From Patulibacter americanus DSM 16676 (lineage in GTDB: Bacteria > Actinomycetota > Thermoleophilia > Solirubrobacterales > Solirubrobacteraceae), in contig NZ_ATUD01000002.1 in the NCBI RefSeq assembly GCF_000420025.1, forward strand, positions 62,001 to 126,000: a DNA stretch of 64,000 bases. Reading direction: 5' to 3'. Within the stretch, counting starts at the first letter, position 1; the number at the start of each line of letters is the position of its first letter. Below, in pieces: positions 47,893 to 56,604 of this stretch. The position numbers and the translations under genes are program-made. The notes below the pieces were generated by a model. That model saw only the letters and a list, made by a program, of their open reading frames with translations. It did not search any database and had not been told where the DNA came from.

Positions 47893-48552
47893 GTGCGTTC
47901 GACTTCACGAGCCATAGCGTTGTCTGCGGTCGTCCTCGCCGGGTTCGCCGGTGCCGGATCAGCCGCTTCAGCCGCCACCCCGCGTTCCGGCGGCCTCACC
48001 GCCACCCCCGCGGCGACCACGCCGGCTCCCGCCACCCCGGCCGCTCCGGCCCCGGGCGCCGTGGCCATCCCCGACGGGATGCGCACCACGAACGGGATCC
48101 GCGCCAAGCGGTACAAGGGCACCACGACCGACGGCCGCACCGCGTACTTCGCCCGCGTGCCGCTTCAGGCCCCGGCCCCGGTCCAGGCCGCGATCGTCGC
48201 CGCGAACAAGATCGTCGGCAAGCCCTACAAGTGGGGCGGCGGACACGCCCGCGTCGAGGACTCCGGGTACGACTGCTCCGGCACCGTCTCCTACGCGCTC
48301 ATCGCCGCGAAGCTCCTCGACGCCCCGCTCTCCTCCTACGAGTTCGACGGCAACTGGAAGGCCGGCCTCGCCGGCGAGGGCCAGTGGATCTCCGTCTACG
48401 GCAACAGCGGCCACGCCTACGCCGTCATCGCCGGTCTCCGCCTCGACACGTCGACGGCGAAGGACCCGAGCGGCATCCGCGGCCCGCAGTGGCGCCCGGA
48501 CAACCGCACGGACGCGACGGACTTCGTCGCCACGCACCCCGCGGGTCTCTAG
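47893..48552 (+). CDS. secreted NlpC/P60-like cell-wall hydrolase
   Basis: 219 residues, GTG start. An N-terminal signal peptide (ALSAVVLAGFAGAGSAASA) is followed by an Ala/Pro/Thr linker (about 28-60) and an NlpC/P60-like catalytic domain: YKWGGGHARVEDSGYDCSGTV with the nucleophile Cys in DCSG, and the His in SGHAYAVIAGL. Such enzymes cut peptidoglycan stem peptides. Control by the c-di-AMP riboswitch just upstream fits known actinobacterial practice (rpf and NlpC genes). A terminator closes the unit. Confidence 0.85.
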   Translation: MRSTSRAIALSAVVLAGFAGAGSAASAATPRSGGLTATPAATTPAPATPAAPAPGAVAIPDGMRTTNGIRAKRYKGTTTDGRTAYFARVPLQAPAPVQAAIVAANKIVGKPYKWGGGHARVEDSGYDCSGTVSYALIAAKLLDAPLSSYEFDGNWKAGLAGEGQWISVYGNSGHAYAVIAGLRLDTSTAKDPSGIRGPQWRPDNRTDATDFVATHPAGL

Positions 48553-48597
48553 ACCGCACAGGACCCCGTCCGGCGCTCCGCGCGCCGGCCCCGCCGA

Positions 48598-48631
48598 AGA
48601 GGCGCCGCATCGCGGCGCCTCTCGTCGTTTT
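48598..48631 (+). terminator. terminator after the NlpC/P60 gene
   Basis: AGAGGCGCCGC and GCGGCGCCTCT form a perfect 11-bp stem with a 3-nt loop (48598-48622), followed by CGTCGTTTT. It lies 46 nt after the stop. Confidence 0.8.
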
Positions 48632-48732
48632 GGGGTCTGCTCCGGCCTGGCACCCAGGCCTTCACGGCCGCTTGAGCCAGGACCGATAGGCTGACGCGGA
48701 CCTCTTTCTGCAACGCCACAAGGGAGCACCAC

Positions 48733-49545
48733 ATGGGTCTCGGCGGCCGCATGTCCACCACCATCAAAGCGAAGCTGTCCCGCGTTCTGGACAAGGCTGA
48801 GGACCCGGGCGAGACGCTCGACTACAGCTACCAGAAGCAGCTGGAGAACCTCCAGAACGTCAAGAAGGGCATCGCGGACGTCGTCACCGCGAAGAAGCGC
48901 CTCCAGCTCCAGACGGACAAGCAGCAGCAGTCCATCGTCAAGCTCGACACGCAGGCCCGCCAGGCGCTCGCGTCCGGCAACGAGGACCTGGCCCGCGTCG
49001 CGCTCGAGCGCAAGACGTTGATCCAGAACGAGCTGCAGGGCCTCGACGGTCAGATCCAGGACCTCGAGAAGCAGCAGCAGGCCCTCATCGACTCCGAGGC
49101 GAAGCTGCGCACGAAGATCGAGCAGTTCCGCACCAAGAAGGAGGTCATCAAGGCGCAGTACAGCGCTGCCGAGGCCCAGGTGCGGATCTCCGAGGCCGCC
49201 AGCGGCGTGGGCGAGTCCATGGCCGAGGTCGGCATGGCGATGCAGCGCGCCACGGACAAGACGGAGAACATGCGCGCTCGCGCGGACGCCGTCGCCGAGC
49301 TCGAGGAGGCCGGCACCTTCGGCGACATGATGGAGCTCGGCTCGGGCAAGGACGACATCGACCGTCAGCTCGAGGCGCTCACGAGCGGCTCGCAGGTCGA
49401 TTCGGAGCTCGAGCGCATGAAGGCCGAGCTCGGCCAGGGCAGCGCCCCGGCGGCGGAGCTCGGCCCCGGCGAGCCCGGTGGCACGGGGACGACGCCGGGC
49501 ACCGCGGGGACGCAGGTGCCACAGGGCGAGGAGAAGGGCGCGTGA
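48733..49545 (+). CDS. pspA: PspA/IM30 membrane-stress protein
   Basis: 270 residues. The long helical PspA fold is visible: amphipathic N-terminal helix (RMSTTIKAKLSRVLDKAEDP), then near-continuous coiled coil (KQLENLQNVKKGIADV to AEAQVRISEAASG), and a short Gly/Thr tail. PspA oligomers bind and brace damaged inner membranes. AGGGAG precedes the ATG at 48733; an internal ATG (48751) is possible. pspAA overlaps its stop (GTGA). Confidence 0.9.
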   Translation: MGLGGRMSTTIKAKLSRVLDKAEDPGETLDYSYQKQLENLQNVKKGIADVVTAKKRLQLQTDKQQQSIVKLDTQARQALASGNEDLARVALERKTLIQNELQGLDGQIQDLEKQQQALIDSEAKLRTKIEQFRTKKEVIKAQYSAAEAQVRISEAASGVGESMAEVGMAMQRATDKTENMRARADAVAELEEAGTFGDMMELGSGKDDIDRQLEALTSGSQVDSELERMKAELGQGSAPAAELGPGEPGGTGTTPGTAGTQVPQGEEKGA

Positions 49546-49832
49546 TCGTCCGGATCTTCAACGATCAGCAGTACCGTCTGGACGACGCGCAGCACCCCGC
49601 GCTGAACGACCTCGACGACGCGGTCGTGGCGGCCGTCGACGCGGGCGACGAGCAGGCGTACCTGCAGGGCTTCGCGGCGCTGCTGGCGTTCGTGCGCCAG
49701 CACGGCACGCCCCTGGCGGAGGACGAGCTCATCGGCAGCGACGTCCTGATCCCGGCCGACGACTTCTCGTTCGAGGAAGCCGGCCGGGAGTTCACGGGCG
49801 AGGGGCTCGTCCCCGACCCCGCCGAGGCCTGA
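49542..49832 (+). CDS. PspA-associated protein PspAA
   Basis: 96 residues. Begins VRIFNDQQYRL and contains LNDLDDAVVAAVDAGDE and GSDVLIPADDFSF, matching the PspAA domain found beside pspA in actinobacteria and archaea. GTG start overlaps the pspA stop, so translation is coupled. It is thought to be a PspA partner in membrane-stress signalling; its biochemical role is not settled. Confidence 0.8.
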   Translation: MIVRIFNDQQYRLDDAQHPALNDLDDAVVAAVDAGDEQAYLQGFAALLAFVRQHGTPLAEDELIGSDVLIPADDFSFEEAGREFTGEGLVPDPAEA

Positions 49833-49970
49833 GGGCCGGAGGGGTCACCCGCGCGGGCCGGCGGTGCGCCGGCCCGCGATCCGGGCCGGCCGCCGGCCCG
49901 TCGGAGGCCGCGGCCTCCGCGCCCCGTCGTGCGGCGGGCGACGCGCCCCGTGCGGGGCAGCGCTCGTGGC

Positions 49971-50558
49971 TCAGGAGCCGCCGAGCGGGGCGCCCCAGAG
50001 GGGGTACCACCGGTCGAGCGCCGGCTCGATCGGCATGAGCGGGTCGAGGATCGCCCGCAGCTGCATCTCGCGCTCGCGGTTGCGCTCCTTCGCCGTGCCC
50101 GGCTGCGGCACGAACGGGTACCAGGTGCCGCGCTTCGCGAGGTACACGAGGTGCACCGTCTGCCCCTCGGTGCCGCGGAGCGCGAAGACGGCGCACAGCA
50201 CGCGATCCGCGTAGCCGCCGGCCTGCAGCGACTCCATGACGGCGTTGACGCCCACGACCTGATCGTCGACGTCAGGGTCCTGCAGGACCATCCAGCGATA
50301 GCCGAACTCGTCGTCGCGGCGGACGACCGTCGTGCCCGAGTCCTCCCCGGTGCCCCGCAGGACGGCCTCGGAGTCCTCGGCGATCTGCGTGAAGTCCCCC
50401 GTCGCGAGGGGCTGGAAGACGATGGCGGCCTCGCCCGTCGTGACGAGCCCGTGGGCCGTCTCGAGGTCGAGCGCGGCGGTCGTCAGGGCGAACAGCCGGT
50501 CCGGGCGGACCTGCTTGACCGTCTCGCGGCGCCCGAAGAGCGTGTCGAGGAAGCCCAC
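49971..50558 (-). CDS. PspA-associated protein PspAB
   Basis: 195 residues. N-terminus GFLDTLFGRRETVKQ, then GEAAIVFQPLATGDF and YLAKRGTWYPFVPQ, as in PspAB proteins that accompany pspA and htpX in actinobacteria. No membrane segment. It starts 2 nt after the htpX stop and is co-transcribed with it. It faces pspA-pspAA with a 138-nt GC-rich gap containing a GCGGGCCGGC/GCCGGCCCGC hairpin that may terminate both transcripts. Confidence 0.8.
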   Translation of the reverse strand: MGFLDTLFGRRETVKQVRPDRLFALTTAALDLETAHGLVTTGEAAIVFQPLATGDFTQIAEDSEAVLRGTGEDSGTTVVRRDDEFGYRWMVLQDPDVDDQVVGVNAVMESLQAGGYADRVLCAVFALRGTEGQTVHLVYLAKRGTWYPFVPQPGTAKERNREREMQLRAILDPLMPIEPALDRWYPLWGAPLGGS

Positions 50559-50560
50559 GA

Positions 50561-51472
50561 TCAGGCCGTCCGGCCGAGCTGGAGCTGGGCCTCGATGCGC
50601 TGGAGGGCGGCGATCCGCTTCTCCATCGGCGGGTGCGTGGAGAAGAGGGCGCTGGCGGCCTTCTTCGCACGCGGCGGCAGGATGTAGAAGGCGGCGACGG
50701 GGCCGACCTCGCGCAGGTCCTGGTCCGGCGTGCGGGCGATGCCGTCGCTGATCCGCACGAGGGCGGCGGCGAGCGCGCTGGGCCGGCCCGTGACGAGCGA
50801 GGCGCCGCGGTCCGCCGCGTACTCGCGGTACCGGGAGAGGGCGCGCAGGAGGAAGAAGCTCACCGCGTAGACGACCGCAGCGACGGCGACGACGGCGAGG
50901 AGGCCGGGGCCGCTGTCCTCGTCCCGGTCGCTGCTGCCGCCGCCGAACCAGAACGCGTTCTGCACGATCATCGCGGCGAGCGAGGCGAAGAAGCTGGCGA
51001 CCGTCATCACCAGGACGTCGCGGTGGGCGACGTGGGCGAGCTCATGGGCGAGGACGCCCTCGAGCTCGGCGGGCGGCAGGAGCTCGAGCAAGCCCGTGGT
51101 GACGGCGACGGTCGCGTTCTTCTGCGAGCGGCCGACGGCGAAGGCGTTCGGCATCGGGTCGTCCGCGATGGCGACCTTCGGCTTCGGCAGGTCGGCCTGC
51201 AGGCAGAGCCGGTCGATGAGGGCGTGCAGCTCGGGCGCCTGGTCCGGCGTCACCTTGTGCGCGTGCATGGAGCGCAGCGCGAGCTTGTCCGCCGTGAACA
51301 GCTGGAACAGCAGCAGCGCTCCGCAGATGACGATCACGAGCCCGGCCTGGCCCTTCAGGGCGGCGGTCAGGATCGCCGCGAACACCACGTACAGCAGCCC
51401 GAGGGCGAAGAGGGTCCCGACCATCCGGGCCTGCAGGCCGGAGTCCTTGCCGAATGAGGCGCCACGAGACAT
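50561..51472 (-). CDS. htpX: membrane zinc metalloprotease HtpX (M48)
   Basis: 303 residues. Two N-terminal membrane segments (about 19-60; FALGLLYVVFAAILTAAL), then PMPNAFAVGRSQKNATVAVTTGLL, zinc motif HELAH in GVLAHELAHVAHRDVL, further membrane helices, and the third zinc ligand in YREYAADRGAS. HtpX degrades misfolded membrane proteins. Sharing a transcript with pspAB beside pspA supports a joint membrane-stress role. ATG at 51472. Confidence 0.92.
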   Translation of the reverse strand: MSRGASFGKDSGLQARMVGTLFALGLLYVVFAAILTAALKGQAGLVIVICGALLLFQLFTADKLALRSMHAHKVTPDQAPELHALIDRLCLQADLPKPKVAIADDPMPNAFAVGRSQKNATVAVTTGLLELLPPAELEGVLAHELAHVAHRDVLVMTVASFFASLAAMIVQNAFWFGGGSSDRDEDSGPGLLAVVAVAAVVYAVSFFLLRALSRYREYAADRGASLVTGRPSALAAALVRISDGIARTPDQDLREVGPVAAFYILPPRAKKAASALFSTHPPMEKRIAALQRIEAQLQLGRTA

Positions 51473-51635
51473 GCGTCCATCGTTCCACACCCCAGGGCGC
51501 AAACGGCGTTCATCGGGTGCCTGCGCGCCAACATTTACCCGGCGCACAGCCCGCCCGAACCCGGCGGAGGGCCTGCGCGCAAACCGGCTTGCACCCCTTG
51601 GTCCCAGCGCCGCGTCCCCGTACCGTCGAACCCCT

Positions 51636-52871
51636 GTGCCTCGCCCCCTGCGCCAAAGCCACCACCGCCTCGTGCCCGCGACGGGGGTCGCGCTGCTCGT
51701 CACGATCGGCCTCGCCACCGGCGTCGGTCCCGGGGGAGGCCTCGGCGGTCCCGCCCTGGCCGACGCGGCCTCGCAGCAGAAGCTCGAGCAGCTGCGCGGG
51801 AAGATCGGCTCCACGAAGAGCAAGGTCGAGACGCGCCGGAAGCGCGAGCGGGTCCTGACGGGCGACGTCCAGGCGCTCTCCACGAAGATCAACGGGCTCC
51901 AGGGCCGGATCGACGAGCTCCAGACGCGGCAGAACGGGGTCCAGGCGGACCTCGACCGCAGCGAGACCGTCCTCACGCGCACGCAGTCCGAGCTGCGGGA
52001 GGAGCGGGCGCGGCTCGTCCGGCTCCGCGCCCGCCTGAAGGAGGCGCGCCGCACGCTCTCCGCCCGCCTCGTCGAGCTGTACCAGGCGGACAAGCCCGAT
52101 CTGGTCTCCGTGGTCGTCAGCTCGAACGGCTTCGCCGACCTCATCGAGCGTGGCGAGTTCCTCGCCCGCATCGGCCAGCAGGACCAGCGCGTCATGAAGA
52201 CCGTCTCCGCGGCGAAGAAGGACGCGGTGCAGACGGAGGACCGCCTGTCCGGCCTCGAGCGCACGCAGCGCGAGGCGGCGGAGCGGATCCAGGCCCGCCG
52301 CGACGAGATCGTCCAGGTCAAGGGCCGCCTCGTCAGCGCCCGCAGCACGATCGGCGACGCCCGCGCCCAGCGGACGAAGCTCCTGCGCACGGTCCGCTCC
52401 CAGCGGCAGAACCTCGAGGAGAGCCTCGAGTCGATGGAGAAGGAGGAGAGCAAGATCCAGTCCCAGCTCTCCGGGATCCCCAGCGGGGGTGCGGTCAAGC
52501 AGGGCAGCGGTCAGCTCGTGTGGCCCGCCAACGGCCAGTTCACCTCCCCCTTCGGGTACCGCTGGGGCAAGCTCCACGCCGGCATCGACATCGCCGTGCC
52601 GGTCGGCACCCCCGTGCACGCCGCGGACGCCGGCACGGTGCGTATCGCCGGCTGGGTCGGCGGCTACGGCAACTACGTCTGCATCGACCACGGCGGCGGG
52701 CTCTCGACGTGCTACGGCCACAACTCGCGCCTGGGCGTCAGCGTGGGGCAGAAGGTCTCGAAGGGGCAGGTCTTCGCGGCCTCGGGCAACACGGGCCACA
52801 GCACCGGCCCGCACATCCACTTCGAGACGCGCGTCGGCGGGGTTCCGCGCGACCCCATGGGCTACCTGTAG
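51636..52871 (+). CDS. secreted coiled-coil M23 metallopeptidase (EnvC/NlpD-like)
   Basis: 411 residues, GTG start; TACCGT (51621-51626) lies 9 nt upstream. A signal peptide (ATGVALLVTIGLATGVG) precedes a long coiled coil (about 45-280; QQKLEQLRGKIGSTKSKV) as in EnvC-type amidase activators. The C-terminal LytM domain has FTSPFGYRWGKLHAGIDIAVPVGTPV (His and Asp zinc ligands) and STGPHIHFETRV (HxH), so it may be an active D,D-endopeptidase. lgt starts 25 nt after its stop. Confidence 0.9.
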   Translation: MPRPLRQSHHRLVPATGVALLVTIGLATGVGPGGGLGGPALADAASQQKLEQLRGKIGSTKSKVETRRKRERVLTGDVQALSTKINGLQGRIDELQTRQNGVQADLDRSETVLTRTQSELREERARLVRLRARLKEARRTLSARLVELYQADKPDLVSVVVSSNGFADLIERGEFLARIGQQDQRVMKTVSAAKKDAVQTEDRLSGLERTQREAAERIQARRDEIVQVKGRLVSARSTIGDARAQRTKLLRTVRSQRQNLEESLESMEKEESKIQSQLSGIPSGGAVKQGSGQLVWPANGQFTSPFGYRWGKLHAGIDIAVPVGTPVHAADAGTVRIAGWVGGYGNYVCIDHGGGLSTCYGHNSRLGVSVGQKVSKGQVFAASGNTGHSTGPHIHFETRVGGVPRDPMGYL

Positions 52872-52895
52872 GCCCCGTGGGCTAGCCTGGGGCGC

Positions 52896-53651
52896 GTGCA
52901 GCCCGAGATCGACCTGCTGGGACTCCCGGTCAAGACCTTCGGGCTCTGCTTCGCGCTCGCGTTCCTCTGCGCCGGGGCGATCCTGGCCCGGCGCTTCAAG
53001 GAGCTGCGGTGGCCCGCCGACCAGGCCACGGAGGCCCTCCTGGCCGCCCTCGTCGGCGGACTCGTCGGCGCCCGCGTCTACTGGCTGCTCGACAACTGGG
53101 ACGAGGCCTCGGGCGATTGGTTCGGCTCGATCTTCGGCGGCTCCGGGCTCACCTGGTACGGCGGCGCCCTCGGTGGTGCCATCGCGGTCCTGCTGTGGGC
53201 GAGGTGGCGCGGGCGGCTGAGCCTCTCGCTGCTCGACGCTTCCGCCCCGGCCCTCGCGCTCGGCTACGCCATCGGCCGCGTCGGCTGCCAGGTCTCGGGG
53301 GACGGCGACTACGGCCGGCCCTCCGACGTGCCGTGGGCGATGGCGTACCCCAACGGCGTCGTGCCGACGGACGAGGTCGTGCAGCCCACGCCGATCTACG
53401 AGACGCTGGGCATGGGGCTCGCCGCGCTCGTCCTCTGGCAGCTGCGCGATCGCCTGCCGCCCGCCGCGCTCTTCGGCCTGTACCTCGTCTTCGCCGGCAC
53501 GGAGCGCTTCGTCGTCGAGTTCTGGCGGCGCAACCCGGACGCGGACCTCGGCCTGACGTCGGCCCAGATCACGAGCCTGATCATGCTGGTCGCGGGCGTG
53601 CTCGTGGTCGCGTGGCGCCTGCGCGGACCGCGCACGCCGGCGACCGCGTAG
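52896..53651 (+). CDS. lgt: prolipoprotein diacylglyceryl transferase
   Basis: 251 residues with seven membrane helices. Lgt attaches diacylglycerol to the lipobox Cys of lipoproteins. Motifs: LVGARVYWLLDNW, GLTWYGGALGG, and the signature YAIGRVGCQVSGDGDYG with key Arg and Asp, then PTPIYETLG and GTERFVVEFWR. TAGCCT (52883-52888) lies 7 nt before the GTG. Lipoproteins at 46263 and 61736 are likely clients. Confidence 0.93.
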   Translation: MQPEIDLLGLPVKTFGLCFALAFLCAGAILARRFKELRWPADQATEALLAALVGGLVGARVYWLLDNWDEASGDWFGSIFGGSGLTWYGGALGGAIAVLLWARWRGRLSLSLLDASAPALALGYAIGRVGCQVSGDGDYGRPSDVPWAMAYPNGVVPTDEVVQPTPIYETLGMGLAALVLWQLRDRLPPAALFGLYLVFAGTERFVVEFWRRNPDADLGLTSAQITSLIMLVAGVLVVAWRLRGPRTPATA

Positions 53652-53694
53652 CCGACCGGGCTAGGACGTTCGTCCAACTTCGGGCTCGTCGCTC

Positions 53695-54576
53695 ATGTTT
53701 CGGGACCGATCTGCCGACCCACATCCCGTGGCCCCCTCACGTCTTCTTGGATCCGTCGCCCCTGGCGCCGGACTCGGCGCCGTGCCCGTCGTCGCGGCGG
53801 TGGTGCTCGCCGCCGGCGCCGCCGGCGTGCTCGAGGGCACCGGGGTCGTGACCCTGCCGGGCAGCGGCAGCGACGCCCCGATCGTCCTGCGCGACGCGCG
53901 CACGAGCGGCGCGGTCCTCGTCGCCACGGGCAACGCGGACCTGGCCGCGACCCCCGCGGCGACCGCACCGTCCACGGCGGACGGCGCGGTCGTCGTCCCC
54001 GACGCGGTGCGCGGGACCGCACGCACGACGCGGTCCGGTGGCGGCTCGCCGGCCGCCGCGACCGGCCCCACGCCGCGGGCCGGGGTGGCCAGCACGGCGC
54101 CCGCCCCGGGCGCCGGCACCACCCCCGGACCGAACGCCGGTGGAGGCAGGGGCCGGGAGAGCACGAGCACGGGCACCGGCTCCGGGTCGGGTTCCGCGGC
54201 CGCCACGAGGCCCGTCGTCGCCGCGCCGGCACCCGCCGCGCGCACGCCGAGCCCGTCGCCCGGGGGCAGCACCCCGGCAGCCCCCGCCAGTCCCGTCCCC
54301 GTCCCCGTGCCGGTCCCGGCGCCCACGCCCGGGCCGGTCGCCGACGGCCTGGGCCGCGGCGCGGCCGCGGCCGGCGCCGGGGTGCGCGACACCACGGCCG
54401 GCGTCGCGAACGCGGTCACCGGCGTCACCGACGGCGTGGCGAACGCCGTGGGAGGCCGCGGCACCGTGGCCGGCGGGGTCGTCGGCGGCGTGGGCGACGT
54501 GGTCGACGGCGTGACCCGCGGTCTCGGGGACACGTTGGGCGGCGTGCTCGGCGCCCGCCCGGGCTCCGGTCGCTGA
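53695..54576 (+). CDS. low-complexity exported or membrane-anchored protein
   Basis: 293 residues. A hydrophobic segment near 28-48 (VVAAVVLAAGAAGVLEG) may anchor or export it. Most of the rest is Ala/Pro/Gly/Thr/Ser-rich with short runs such as VPVPVPVPAP. The end has Gly/Val/Asp repeats (GVANAVTGVTDGVANAVGG). No known domain. The opposite strand also has a long frame of Thr/Pro composition, so coding strand rests on the start position and the rightward neighbours lgt and lysA. Confidence is limited. Confidence 0.45.
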   Translation: MFRDRSADPHPVAPSRLLGSVAPGAGLGAVPVVAAVVLAAGAAGVLEGTGVVTLPGSGSDAPIVLRDARTSGAVLVATGNADLAATPAATAPSTADGAVVVPDAVRGTARTTRSGGGSPAAATGPTPRAGVASTAPAPGAGTTPGPNAGGGRGRESTSTGTGSGSGSAAATRPVVAAPAPAARTPSPSPGGSTPAAPASPVPVPVPVPAPTPGPVADGLGRGAAAAGAGVRDTTAGVANAVTGVTDGVANAVGGRGTVAGGVVGGVGDVVDGVTRGLGDTLGGVLGARPGSGR

Positions 54577-54606
54577 CCCGCGGTCCCCTGGCATCATCCG
54601 GCGTCC

Positions 54607-55902
54607 ATGACCGCCGACCCGCTCGCCGTCTACCCCCTGGGGAGCGCCCTCGACGAGCGCGGCCGCCTGCACCTCGGCGGCGTCGACGCCCTCGAGATCG
54701 CGCGGCGTCACGGCACCCCGGCGTACGTCGTCGTCGAGGACGACCTGCGCGCCCAGGTCCGTGCCTACCGCGAGGCGTTCCACCGTCACGCCCCCGGCAG
54801 CCACGTCTCCTTCGCGTCGAAGGCGAACCCCTGCACCGCCGTGCTGCGCGTGGTCGAGCAGGAGGGCCTGGGCTGCGACGTCGCGTCGGGCGGCGAGCTG
54901 GCCCTCGCCCTGCACGCCGGCTTCGCCCCCGAGCGGATCCACGTGCACGGCAACGCGAAGTCGGAGGACGAGCTGGCGCAGGCCGTGGAGGCCGGCGTCC
55001 GCCACGTCGTCCTCGACGGCCTGGACGAGGTTGACCGGCTCGCGCGCGTGGCCCGGGAGCGCGGCCGCGTGCAGCCCGTCCTCGTGCGCGTGACCCCCGA
55101 CGTGCGCGGCGAGACGCACGACGGCATCTCGACGGGGCAGGCCGAGTCGAAGTTCGGGTTCGGGCTGCAGGACGCGCGCACCGCGATCGACCGCATCCGG
55201 GACCACGACGCCCTGCGGCTCGACGGGCTGCACTTCCACGTCGGCTCGCAGCTCCTGGACCTCGCGGTCTTCCGCCGCGCCGTCGCCGCCGTCGTCCCGC
55301 TCATGGACGGGCTGGACGAGATCAACCTCGGCGGCGGTCTCGGCGTCGCCTACACCGCGGACCAGGCCGCGCAGCTCCCCTCCGTCGACGCGTACGCCCG
55401 GGAGAAGGTCTCGGCCGTGCGCGACCTGCTCGGCGAGCGGGTCCGCATCGGGGACGAGCCGGGGCGCTCGCTCGTCGGCCGCGCCGGCGTGACCCTCTAC
55501 ACCGTCCAGACCGTGAAGCGCAACGTCGCGACCTGGGTCGGCGTGGACGGCGGGATGGCCGACAACCTGCGGCCCATGCTCTACGACGCCCGCTACGAGG
55601 CGCAGATCGTCGACCGCTTCGCCACCGACGGGGCGGCGGGGGCCGTGCACTGCCGCGTGACGGGCAAGCACTGCGAGTCCAGCGACGTCCTCGTCCGCGA
55701 CGCCGTGCTCGACGCGCCGGCGTCCGGCGACGTCCTCGTCACACCGGTGACCGGGGCCTACGGCTACGCCATGGCGAACACGTACAACGGCGTGCCGCGC
55801 CCGCCGGTCGTGTTCGTCGGCGGGGGCCGGTCGTGGGAGGTCGTCCGCCGCGAGCGGACGGACGAGCTCTGGCTGCGCGACGTCGCGCAGCCCGCGGCCT
55901 AG
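54607..55902 (+). CDS. lysA: diaminopimelate decarboxylase
   Basis: 431 residues. LysA makes L-lysine from meso-diaminopimelate. PLP lysine in VSFASKANPC, HxGS motif as FHVGSQLLD, EINLGGGLGVAY for phosphate binding, EPGRSLV, and the second active-site block CRVTGKHCESSDVL with its Cys, then AYGYAMANTYN. ATG at 54607 opens the family N-terminus. It leads into the hom-thrC-thrB group that shares aspartate semialdehyde as precursor, though a leftward HAD gene intervenes. Confidence 0.94.
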   Translation: MTADPLAVYPLGSALDERGRLHLGGVDALEIARRHGTPAYVVVEDDLRAQVRAYREAFHRHAPGSHVSFASKANPCTAVLRVVEQEGLGCDVASGGELALALHAGFAPERIHVHGNAKSEDELAQAVEAGVRHVVLDGLDEVDRLARVARERGRVQPVLVRVTPDVRGETHDGISTGQAESKFGFGLQDARTAIDRIRDHDALRLDGLHFHVGSQLLDLAVFRRAVAAVVPLMDGLDEINLGGGLGVAYTADQAAQLPSVDAYAREKVSAVRDLLGERVRIGDEPGRSLVGRAGVTLYTVQTVKRNVATWVGVDGGMADNLRPMLYDARYEAQIVDRFATDGAAGAVHCRVTGKHCESSDVLVRDAVLDAPASGDVLVTPVTGAYGYAMANTYNGVPRPPVVFVGGGRSWEVVRRERTDELWLRDVAQPAA

Positions 55903-56534
55903 GTCAGACCCTCCGCGCGGAGGAAGGCCGCCACGTCGTCGACGATCTCGTCGGCCGCGGCGAGGTCCGCGTCGCGGGGGTGCGAGCAGCGGACCGCGAC
56001 CACGCGCATGCCCGCCGCGCGTCCCGCGGCGATGCCGGCCGGCGCGTCCTCGAGGACCACGCAGTCCGCCGGGTCGACACCCAGCTCCTGGGCTCCGAGC
56101 AGGTAGGGGTCCGGGTCCGGCTTGACCCTCGTCGTCCGCTCCGCGGTGACCATCGTGCGCGGCTCGGGCAGGCCCGCCGCGCCCAGGCGGGCGAGGGCCA
56201 GCGGGACGGTGCACGAGGTGACGACGGCCACGGGGACGGCCAGCCCGCGAGCCGGGAGGCCCGCCGCGGCGGCCAGCAGCGCCTCGGCGCCCGGCAGGGC
56301 ACGCACGCCGTCGAGGTCGGCGATCTCCCGGCGCTCGAGCTCGCGCGCCTCCTCGGCGGCATCGAGCTGCGGCGCCAGCATCTCGACGACCCGCCGGGCC
56401 GGGATCCCGTGCGGGTGCTGGTCCGGCGGGGTGACGGGCAGGTCCCGGTCCCGCATCCAGCCGTGCCACACGCGCAGCACCGCGTCCGTGGAGTCCACGA
56501 GGGTGCCGTCGAGGTCGGAGAGGATGGCGCGCAT
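55899..56534 (-). CDS. HAD-family phosphatase (beta-phosphoglucomutase-like)
   Basis: 211 residues. HAD motif I is SDLDGTLVDS at the N-terminus, motif II the Ser/Thr in VAVVTSCT, motif III Lys in TRVKPDPDPYLLGA, and motif IV the acidic pair in CVVLEDAPAGIAAGRAAG. A helical cap (about 20-85) follows motif I. Substrate unknown; sugar phosphates are typical. ATG at 56534 is preferred, a GTG three codons upstream is possible. It overlaps the lysA stop by 4 nt tail to tail. Confidence 0.85.
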   Translation of the reverse strand: MRAILSDLDGTLVDSTDAVLRVWHGWMRDRDLPVTPPDQHPHGIPARRVVEMLAPQLDAAEEARELERREIADLDGVRALPGAEALLAAAAGLPARGLAVPVAVVTSCTVPLALARLGAAGLPEPRTMVTAERTTRVKPDPDPYLLGAQELGVDPADCVVLEDAPAGIAAGRAAGMRVVAVRCSHPRDADLAAADEIVDDVAAFLRAEGLT

Positions 56535-56604
56535 CGGCTCCACCCTGCCAGCCCGCCCCTCGTGCGGGTCGTCACACCCGCTGCCGTGCGATGATCCGCG
56601 TCCG

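Noticed and set aside
53661-54533. Leftward 290-residue Thr/Pro-rich frame opposite the low-complexity gene
   Set aside because: It mirrors the repeats of the rightward frame, lacks a good start context and ends inside neighbouring sequence; the rightward frame fits the operon direction better.
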